DNA of 18,979 nt from an uncultured Oscillospiraceae bacterium (GTDB lineage: Bacteria > Bacillota > Clostridia > Oscillospirales > Oscillospiraceae). The translations under genes and the position numbers were made by a program. The notes beneath the pieces are model-generated. The model did not search any database, was not told the DNA's origin, and was given only the letters and a program-made list of their open reading frames with translations. This document shows positions 13,348 through 18,979 of the stretch, in pieces (the first letter of the stretch is position 1; each line of letters begins with the position of its first letter). Where the stretch lies: assembly GCA_934591725.1 (NCBI GenBank), contig CAKTPR010000039.1, positions 1-18,979 of the forward strand, given 5' to 3'.

Positions 13348-16119
13348 ATGGGAATTTTCAACAAGCTGTTCGGTAGCTATTCCGACCGTGAGCTCAAGCG
13401 CATCTACCCGATAGCAGACAAGATAGAAGCACTCTCCGATGAGTACGCCGCAAAATCTGATGAGGAGCTGCGCGCGAAGACCGATGAATTCAAGCAGCGC
13501 CTTGCCGGGGGCGAGACGCTTGACGATATCCTGCCCGAAGCCTATGCCACCGTGCGCGAGGCCGCGTGGCGCGTGCTCGGCATGCGCCCGTTCAGGGTGC
13601 AGCTCATCGGCGGCATCGTCCTGCATCAGGGGCGCATCGCCGAAATGAAGACCGGCGAAGGCAAAACGCTTGTCGCCGTGCTCCCGGCCTACCTCAACGC
13701 GCTGACCGGCGAGGGCGTACACATCGTCACCGTGAACGATTACCTTGCCAAGCGTGACAGCGAATGGATGGGCAAGGTGCATCGCTTCCTCGGCCTGAGC
13801 GTCGGCCTTATCGTCCATGGGCTCAATAACGACGAGCGCCGCGCGGCTTATAACTGCGACATCACCTACGGCACGAACAACGAGATGGGCTTTGACTATC
13901 TGCGTGATAACATGGCGCTCTATAAGGAGAACATGGTTCAGCGCGGCCATGCCTTCGCCATCGTCGATGAGGTCGACTCCATCCTTATCGACGAAGCCAG
14001 AACTCCGCTCATCATCTCCGGTCAGGGCGATGAGAGCACCGACCTTTACCGTCAGGCGGACGATTTTGTCAGCCGCCTGAAAAAGGTCGTCTATGCGAGC
14101 GTCGATGAGAAGGAAGAGGAGAGCGAGGATCTCGACGCGGACTATGTCGTCGATGAAAAGTCCAAGACCGCGACGCTCACCGCCCGCGGCATCGCAAAGG
14201 CCGAGCGCGCCTTCAACCTCGAAAACCTCGCCGATATCGAGAACGCAACTCTCTCGCACCATATAAATCAGGCGCTCAAGGCGCACGGCATCATGAAGCG
14301 TGACATTGACTATATCGTCAAGGACGGCGAGATAATCATCGTCGATGAGTTCACCGGCCGTCTCATGCTCGGCCGCCGCTACTCTGAGGGGCTGCATCAG
14401 GCGATCGAGGCCAAGGAGCACGTCGATGTCCAGAAGGAGAACAAGACCCTTGCAACCATAACCTTCCAGAATTACTTCCGTCTCTATGGCAAGCTCTCCG
14501 GCATGACCGGCACCGCCGCGACCGAGGCGGAGGAGTTCGGCGCAATATACAAGCTCGATATCATCGAGATCCCGACGAACAAGCCCGTTATAAGGATCGA
14601 CCACCCCGACGTTGTGTATAAGAACGACGTCGGCAAGAACCGCGCGATAATCGAGCAGATCGTTGCCTGCCACGAGAAAGGTCAGCCAGTTCTGGTCGGT
14701 ACTATATCCATAGAGAAGAGCGAATATATCTCCTCCCTGCTCAAGCGCCGCGGCATCCCGCACACGGTTCTGAACGCGAAGTACCATGAGAAGGAAGCCG
14801 AGATCGTCGCTCAGGCCGGTAAGTTCGGCGCTGTCACGATAGCGACGAACATGGCAGGCCGCGGTACCGATATCACCCTCGGCGGCAACGCCGAGTTCAT
14901 GGCCAAGGCCGACCTGCGCAAGGCCGGGTACGACGAAGCCACCATCGCCGAAGCCACCGGCTATGCCGATACGGACGATGAGAACATCCTCGCTGCGCGC
15001 GCTATGTTTGCCGAGCGCATGAAGGCGCACAAGGCGGAGACGGACGCGGAAGCCGAAAAGGTTCGCGCCGTCGGCGGGCTCTTCATCCTCGGCACCGAGC
15101 GCCACGAGTCCCGCCGTATCGATAACCAGTTGCGGGGCCGTGCTGGCCGTCAGGGCGACCCCGGCGAGAGCCGCTTCTACCTTGCGCTGACGGACGATGT
15201 CATGCGTCTCTTCGGCTCCGACAGGCTCACCGGCCTTATGGACACAATGAAGGTCGATGAGGACACCCCGCTTGACCATAAGATGCTCTCCAACGCCATC
15301 GAGCAGGCGCAGCGCACGGTCGAGAGCCGCAACTTCCAGACCCGTAAAAGCGTCCTTGAATACGACGATGTCATGAACCAGCAGCGCAATATCATCTACG
15401 GCGAGCGCCGCAAGGTGCTTGACGGCGAGGATATCCACGCGCAGATCATGAACATGATAAAGGAGTTCGTCTCCTCCACCGTGGCCGACGGCCTTGCCGG
15501 CGGCGTGGCGGAGAACCAGACCCAGCTCGATAACGCCCTTCAGCCCTTTGAAAAGCTCTTCATGCGCCGCGGCACGTTCAAGATAGAGCAGTTCGGCGGC
15601 AGCGTACACAATGATAAGCTCAGCGAAGCTGTGAACGAGCTTGCCGAAAAGGTATATGCCGCCAAGGAAGAAGCCTTCGGCGAGGGGCCGAACGGCCTGC
15701 CGCTGATGCGCGAGATAGAGCGCGTCATAATGCTGCGCGTCGTCGATGAATACTGGATGGATCATATCGACGCGATGGCCGAGCTCAAGCGCGGCATCGG
15801 TCTGCGCGGCTACGGCTCTGTCAAGCCCATCGACGCATATAAGCAGGAGGGCTTCGATATGTTCGAGGCCATGGTGCGCGGCATCCGCGAGGAGACGGTG
15901 CGCCGCCTGTTCATCGTGCAGGTGCGCAAGGAGCAGGCCATCGAGCGCAAGGCCGTCTCGAAGAACGCTGCGGCAAACGTCGGCGGCGAGCCGGTGAAGA
16001 AGCAGCCCGTCAAGAAGGTGCCGAAGCCCGGCCGTAACGATCCCTGCCCCTGCGGCAAGATGAAGGCCGACGGCTCCCGTAGGCTCAAGTACAAAGAGTG
16101 CTGCGGCCGCAACGAGTAA
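13348..16119 (+). CDS. secA: Preprotein translocase ATPase SecA
   Basis: A 923-residue SecA, the ATP-driven motor that pushes unfolded preproteins through the SecYEG channel. It starts 'MGIFNKLFGSYSDRELKRI' as most SecAs do. Walker A MKTGEGKT is at residues 100-107, and DEVD (Walker B) at 207-210 is followed by 'SILIDEARTPLIISG'. The second helicase half contains 'TNMAGRGTDI' and 'GLFILGTERHESRRIDNQLRGRAGRQGD' elements. The helical scaffold ends with 'EYDDVMNQQR' and later blocks. The C-terminal zinc motif is CPCG (900-903) followed by CC (918-919). The spacing between them is longer than in E. coli SecA, a variant I recall from other clostridial proteins. The ATG at 13348 has AGGAAAGG 9 bases upstream. 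prfB, the downstream neighbour in some Firmicutes, is not here. Confidence 0.99.
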   Translation: MGIFNKLFGSYSDRELKRIYPIADKIEALSDEYAAKSDEELRAKTDEFKQRLAGGETLDDILPEAYATVREAAWRVLGMRPFRVQLIGGIVLHQGRIAEMKTGEGKTLVAVLPAYLNALTGEGVHIVTVNDYLAKRDSEWMGKVHRFLGLSVGLIVHGLNNDERRAAYNCDITYGTNNEMGFDYLRDNMALYKENMVQRGHAFAIVDEVDSILIDEARTPLIISGQGDESTDLYRQADDFVSRLKKVVYASVDEKEEESEDLDADYVVDEKSKTATLTARGIAKAERAFNLENLADIENATLSHHINQALKAHGIMKRDIDYIVKDGEIIIVDEFTGRLMLGRRYSEGLHQAIEAKEHVDVQKENKTLATITFQNYFRLYGKLSGMTGTAATEAEEFGAIYKLDIIEIPTNKPVIRIDHPDVVYKNDVGKNRAIIEQIVACHEKGQPVLVGTISIEKSEYISSLLKRRGIPHTVLNAKYHEKEAEIVAQAGKFGAVTIATNMAGRGTDITLGGNAEFMAKADLRKAGYDEATIAEATGYADTDDENILAARAMFAERMKAHKAETDAEAEKVRAVGGLFILGTERHESRRIDNQLRGRAGRQGDPGESRFYLALTDDVMRLFGSDRLTGLMDTMKVDEDTPLDHKMLSNAIEQAQRTVESRNFQTRKSVLEYDDVMNQQRNIIYGERRKVLDGEDIHAQIMNMIKEFVSSTVADGLAGGVAENQTQLDNALQPFEKLFMRRGTFKIEQFGGSVHNDKLSEAVNELAEKVYAAKEEAFGEGPNGLPLMREIERVIMLRVVDEYWMDHIDAMAELKRGIGLRGYGSVKPIDAYKQEGFDMFEAMVRGIREETVRRLFIVQVRKEQAIERKAVSKNAAANVGGEPVKKQPVKKVPKPGRNDPCPCGKMKADGSRRLKYKECCGRNE

Positions 16120-16137
16120 CAGCAACACTGTATTTCA

Positions 16138-16233
16138 CCGGTCAAAGGCTCCCCTTGTTTCTCAAGGGGAGCTGGCGCGGAGCGCCTGAGGGGATAAAGC
16201 CGCTGGGTTTATCTGCGCTGCTGCAATGACCGG
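16138..16233. repeat. Hairpin-rich intergenic element (copy B) bounded by CCGGTCA/TGACCGG
   Basis: Almost the whole secA-pgeF gap is structured. A perfect 10-bp hairpin (16148-16157 with 16163-16172, loop TTTCT) is followed by GGCGC-GGA-GCGCC (16174-16186) and then an imperfect ATAAAGCC/GGGTTTAT pair. The outer ends CCGGTCA (16138-16144) and TGACCGG (16227-16233) are inverted repeats. The first hairpin plus GC-rich module plus GAGGGG resembles 890-940. It may be a dispersed palindromic repeat; the first hairpin could also weaken read-through from secA, although it lacks a T-run. Confidence 0.55.
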
Positions 16234-16259
16234 CACATTGGTTTTCAGGAGTAAATTCC

Positions 16260-17054
16260 ATGTCCTTTACAGAGAACAACTATAACGGGCTCATCTATAT
16301 GAGCTCGGATAAGATCGGCGCGCGCCACGCGTTCACCACACGCTACGGCGGCGTGAGCAAGGGGATATTTTCCTCGCTGAACCTCGGCTCCAACCGGGGC
16401 GACGATCCCGAAGCCGTGCGCGAAAACTACCGCCGCGTGTGTGAGCTCATGGGCGTCGGCATTGACGATATGGCCGTGACGCAGCAGGTACACAAGGCCG
16501 ATGTGCGCATCGTCACCTCGGCGGACAAGCACGTGTGCATGTCGCGCGTACCCTATGAGGCCGACGGCATCGTCACCTCTGAGCGCGGCCTGCCGATAAT
16601 GTGCATGGTGGCCGACTGCGTGCCCGTGCTGCTCTGGGACGGGGAGCACTCCGTCACCGGGGCGATCCACTGCGGCTGGCGCAGCTCCGTCGGGGACATC
16701 CTCAAAAACGCGCTTGACGCGATGGCGTCTCTCGGCGCGGAAGCTCGGAGCGTCCGCGCCACGATAGGCCCCTCGATAGGCCGCTGCTGCTTTGAGACGG
16801 ACGACGATGTCCCTCAGGCGATAGAGCGCTATCTCTCCGGGGACACGGGCGGCCTGTTCGACCGCCGCGCCGACGGCAAGACGATGGTCGACTTACGCGC
16901 GGCAAACGCGCGGCGGCTCGTCCAGCTCGGAGTTCTGCCGGAGAATATTGACGTTTCGGATGAATGCACCTACTGCCGCCATGACAAATACTGGTCGCAC
17001 CGCTATACCCACGGGCAGCGTGGCAGTCAGGCGGCGCTGATAGTCCTGGACTGA
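16260..17054 (+). CDS. pgeF: Laccase-domain protein, PgeF/YfiH family (purine nucleoside phosphorylase-like)
   Basis: A 264-residue protein of the multi-copper polyphenol-oxidase-like (DUF152/YfiH) family, of standard length. The metal- and substrate-binding residues are present: H78 in TQQVHKADV, C120 in ADCVPVLL and H137 in AIHCGWRSS. 'FTTRYGGVSKGIFSSLNLG' near the N-terminus and 'RRYTH'-like 'HRYTHGQRGSQAAL' at the C-terminus are also family features. Members have been linked to peptidoglycan editing in E. coli and to purine nucleoside phosphorolysis. Which applies here is not decided by the sequence, and the older 'laccase' label is misleading. The ATG at 16260 has AGGAG 8 bases upstream. 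The next gene starts 10 bases after this stop, so the two are likely co-translated. Confidence 0.93.
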   Translation: MSFTENNYNGLIYMSSDKIGARHAFTTRYGGVSKGIFSSLNLGSNRGDDPEAVRENYRRVCELMGVGIDDMAVTQQVHKADVRIVTSADKHVCMSRVPYEADGIVTSERGLPIMCMVADCVPVLLWDGEHSVTGAIHCGWRSSVGDILKNALDAMASLGAEARSVRATIGPSIGRCCFETDDDVPQAIERYLSGDTGGLFDRRADGKTMVDLRAANARRLVQLGVLPENIDVSDECTYCRHDKYWSHRYTHGQRGSQAALIVLD

Positions 17055-17064
17055 GGAGATGAAC

Positions 17065-18642
17065 ATGAGAAAGAAAAAGAGACTGTGCGCGCTGCTGCTG
17101 TGCATGGCTATGCTGCTCGGCTGCACCGGCTGCGGCAGCACGACGAGCAGGAGCAATAACGTAAATGACCTTGTGTCTACCGCCGGTAAGGACGTGACCC
17201 GCGCCGCCGCGGCGGACAACGTGTTCTCCCTCAACTGCAATAACGATTACAGCTTCAACCCTCTTATCGCGACGAACCACTCAAACCAGCTCGTGTGCAG
17301 CCTTGTTTATGAGAACATGGTTGAGCTCGACAACAGCTTTGAGGTCATCCCGAACCTGCTGACGAGCTGGATCTGCAACGAGGATGCCACCTACTGGACT
17401 TTTGATATCGCCGAGGGGCACTATTTCAGCGACGGTACGCCTGTCACAGGGCGCGACCTGCGCTATTCGCTCGACGCCGCTATAAACTCCGACCGCTTCC
17501 GCGGCCGCTTCGCGAGCTATCAGGGCTCCGGATATGACGATACCCGCTTCTATGTCTCTCTCGGCATAGGCGATACGCAGTTTGTAAAGCTGCTGAATAT
17601 CCCCATCGTCAAGTACGGCACCTACGGCGACTCCAAACCCATCGGCAGCGGCCCGTATATGTACAGCGAGGATGAGACCTATCTCGTCGCCTCGCCATAC
17701 TATCCGGACTATGAGAGTCTCCCAATAGACACGGTGTTCCTCGTGAAGTACACGGACGCGGCCAGCCGCATCACCGCCTTTGACGACGGCATCATCGACG
17801 TCGTCACGAATGACCCGTCGAGCTATACGAACCTCGGCTACGCCAGCACCAGCGAAATTCATAATTATGCCACCACGAATTATCACTATGTGATGTTCAA
17901 TGAGGAGTCTACCATCGGCCGCTTCAACGGCTTCCGTCAGGCGATGAACTACGCCTTTGACCGCGCGTATTTTGCCGAGGAGCTGATGCACGGAAACGCG
18001 GCGGCCTCCGCTGTGCCGATGTACCCCACCTGTGCGGACTATCCGCAGCAGTATGCCGACAGCCTCGCGTATAACCTGGAGACCTGCCGCCTTGTGCTCG
18101 AAAACTCCGGCATAAAGGATTACGACGGTGACGGCAAGCTCGAATATATGTCCGGCTCCGCGCAGAAGATAGAGCTCAAGTTCATCGTCTGCTCCGACAG
18201 CAGCGCCAAGACCGGCGTCGTGCGCAAGTTCGCAAGCGACATGGAGACCCTCGGCCTGACCGTGAACGTTCAGGAGCTTACATGGGAGAACTACATTCAG
18301 GCGCTTGAGGACGGGGACTTCGATATGTACTACGGCGAGGTGAAGCTGCGCAATAACTTCGATGTTACAGAGCTCCTCGACCCGGACAGCGACCTCAACT
18401 ATTCGCGCGGGAAGGACAGCAGCTTTGTCGGCTATATAAACGATTATCTTGCCGCCGGGGACACCTCGCGCTCTGCCATGTTCCAGCAGCTGTGCCAGTA
18501 TATCGCCGGGACGGGCTCGCTCATTTCCATCGGCTTTGAGACGCATCAGTTCATAAGCCACCGCGGCGTCATCAAGGGCATAAACCCCAACGCTGGGAAC
18601 CCGCTGTACGACTTCCCCAATTGGGAGATAATGCTGGACTAA
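17065..18642 (+). CDS. Family-5 extracellular solute-binding lipoprotein (peptide ABC transporter type)
   Basis: A 525-residue secreted lipoprotein of the OppA/DppA-like SBP family 5, which captures peptides or other solutes for an ABC importer. The N-terminus has a KKKR charge cluster, a hydrophobic core and an LLGC lipobox with the lipidated Cys at about residue 20 ('CMAMLLGCTGCGS'). The mature part contains family-typical stretches: 'NYSFNPL'-like 'DYSFNPLIATNHSNQ', 'LVYENMVELDNSF', 'LLTSWICNEDATYWTFDI', and 'DYDGDGKLEYMSGS' in the second lobe. I set the start at the ATG at 17065, because AGGAG (17054-17058) abuts the ATG at 17059, leaving no spacing, but is 6 bases from this one. No permease or ATPase gene is adjacent here, so its transporter partner and ligand are unknown. 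Confidence 0.9.
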   Translation: MRKKKRLCALLLCMAMLLGCTGCGSTTSRSNNVNDLVSTAGKDVTRAAAADNVFSLNCNNDYSFNPLIATNHSNQLVCSLVYENMVELDNSFEVIPNLLTSWICNEDATYWTFDIAEGHYFSDGTPVTGRDLRYSLDAAINSDRFRGRFASYQGSGYDDTRFYVSLGIGDTQFVKLLNIPIVKYGTYGDSKPIGSGPYMYSEDETYLVASPYYPDYESLPIDTVFLVKYTDAASRITAFDDGIIDVVTNDPSSYTNLGYASTSEIHNYATTNYHYVMFNEESTIGRFNGFRQAMNYAFDRAYFAEELMHGNAAASAVPMYPTCADYPQQYADSLAYNLETCRLVLENSGIKDYDGDGKLEYMSGSAQKIELKFIVCSDSSAKTGVVRKFASDMETLGLTVNVQELTWENYIQALEDGDFDMYYGEVKLRNNFDVTELLDPDSDLNYSRGKDSSFVGYINDYLAAGDTSRSAMFQQLCQYIAGTGSLISIGFETHQFISHRGVIKGINPNAGNPLYDFPNWEIMLD

Positions 18643-18647
18643 AGTCC

Positions 18648-18673
18648 TCAACAAAGCATAAATGCTTTGTTGA
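18648..18673. repeat. Perfect 12-bp inverted repeat just after the SBP gene
   Basis: TCAACAAAGCAT (18648-18659) and ATGCTTTGTTGA (18662-18673) are perfectly complementary with only two bases between them. It lies 5 bases past the stop. No T-run follows on the plus strand, so it is not a textbook terminator; an RNA 3'-end stabiliser, a protein-binding site or a repeat edge are possible. Confidence 0.7.
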
Positions 18674-18699
18674 AAAGCGCTCAGACCCGCGCCTACGTC

Positions 18700-18763
18700 A
18701 GAATAACACCGCAAGGTCATGCCGCGCCGCAAGCGGCACGACCTTGACCGGCAGTGTTATTCT
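18700..18763. repeat. Large nested inverted repeat, possible terminator
   Basis: Three paired blocks are nested: AGAATAACAC (18700-18709) with GTGTTATTCT (18754-18763), AAGGTC (18713-18718) with GACCTT (18740-18745), and TGCCGC (18720-18725) with GCGGCA (18733-18738). An asymmetric internal loop separates the outer and middle blocks. Pyrimidine-rich TTCCTTTTCC follows, so it could end the SBP transcript, but the size and nesting are unusual for a simple terminator. I see no gene in the 273 bases between 18642 and 18916. Confidence 0.65.
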
Positions 18764-18915
18764 TCCTTTTCCTCACAAACCCACTTCGTTGGGCTTTGCT
18801 CGGAGTTACAGGGGTGCAGTGAAGCTTGCAGTACAAATATTCTTTTGTAAATCATGCAAGTAAAAGCATAACTTGGGAGAAGCAATAAACTTGAAATAAA
18901 ATAGGAGGAATATCT

Positions 18916-18979
18916 ATGACTGACAGAGAACTCATGTCAAAGGCAAAGCAGGCGTCGCTCAACGCCTACGTTCCGTATT
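18916..18979 (+). CDS. cdd: N-terminus of a probable cytidine deaminase (runs off right edge)
   Basis: An ATG at 18916 preceded by AGGAGG (18903-18908, 7-base spacing) opens a frame that continues to the window edge: MTDRELMSKAKQASLNAYVP plus Y. Bacterial cytidine deaminases typically begin with a short helix ending in A-Y-(A/V)-P-Y-S, so the match is good though only 21 residues are visible. The catalytic HAE and PCxxC motifs would lie beyond the window. The enzyme would deaminate cytidine to uridine in pyrimidine salvage. No convincing promoter was resolved in the AT-rich stretch upstream. Confidence 0.65.
   Translation, partial: MTDRELMSKAKQASLNAYVPY

Noticed and set aside
13279..16128. 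A 949-codon open frame on the minus strand covering all of secA
   Set aside because: It is codon-aligned with secA, has no ribosome binding site or family similarity, and is explained by near-absence of TTA, CTA and TCA codons in the sense gene.
17281..18732. A 483-codon minus-strand frame opposite the SBP gene
   Set aside because: Codon-aligned shadow; the sense frame has a lipoprotein signal and SBP-5 motifs.
18621..18863. 80-codon plus-strand ORF in the SBP-cdd gap
   Set aside because: It begins inside the SBP gene in another frame, has no ribosome binding site, and runs across the inverted repeats.

Overview
The window is a gene-dense stretch of a chromosome with clearly above-average GC. 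It most resembles a Clostridia-type Firmicute, plausibly an Oscillospirales-like gut bacterium. The pointers are strong AGGAGG-type ribosome binding sites, sigma-A-like promoters with 16-17 bp spacers, intrinsic terminators, a lysine riboswitch, a clostridial-style SecA C-terminus and short hairpin-rich intergenic repeats. The taxonomic placement is inference; there is no rRNA or other marker beyond SecA. I saw no rRNA, tRNA, CRISPR array, transposase or phage gene.

Layout. Positions 1-2000 hold three minus-strand genes, each with its own promoter: the start of a membrane protein that runs off the left edge, a DUF308/HdeD-like membrane protein, and a PfkB-family sugar or nucleoside kinase. 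A plus-strand MATE exporter (2067-3416) converges on a minus-strand block. That block reads, in transcription order, a beta-CASP metallo-beta-lactamase RNase (7911-6304), a transmembrane pseudokinase with an extracellular C-type lectin domain (6177-4504), and a membrane acyltransferase (4497-3439). The last two are separated by 6 bases and look like one operon. The lectin-pseudokinase is the most unusual protein here.

Divergent from the RNase gene is a TetR-family regulator (8096-8713). Its perfect -35/-10 promoter carries an 18-bp operator palindrome in the spacer and a second copy downstream. The regulator is followed by what looks like a decayed flavodoxin gene. Next is a minus-strand NhaC-superfamily transporter (10567-9062) whose leader is a full lysine riboswitch with a terminator expression platform, so its likely cargo is lysine. 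A YwaF-like membrane protein (plus) converges on a DUF1846 gene (minus) and shares a terminator with it. Plus-strand secA (13348-16119) follows, then a laccase-domain protein (PgeF/YfiH) closely coupled to a family-5 solute-binding lipoprotein. After a structured non-coding gap, the window ends in the first codons of a probable cytidine deaminase.

The window is mostly housekeeping and transport, with no multi-gene defence or biosynthetic cluster. The items most worth follow-up are the lectin-pseudokinase/acyltransferase pair, the riboswitch-based reassignment of the 'Na+/H+ antiporter', the twin TetR operators next to a broken target gene, and the intergenic hairpin elements at 890-940, 16138-16233 and 18648-18763. 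Several very long open frames lie antisense to the real genes; they are codon-aligned shadows and have been left out.
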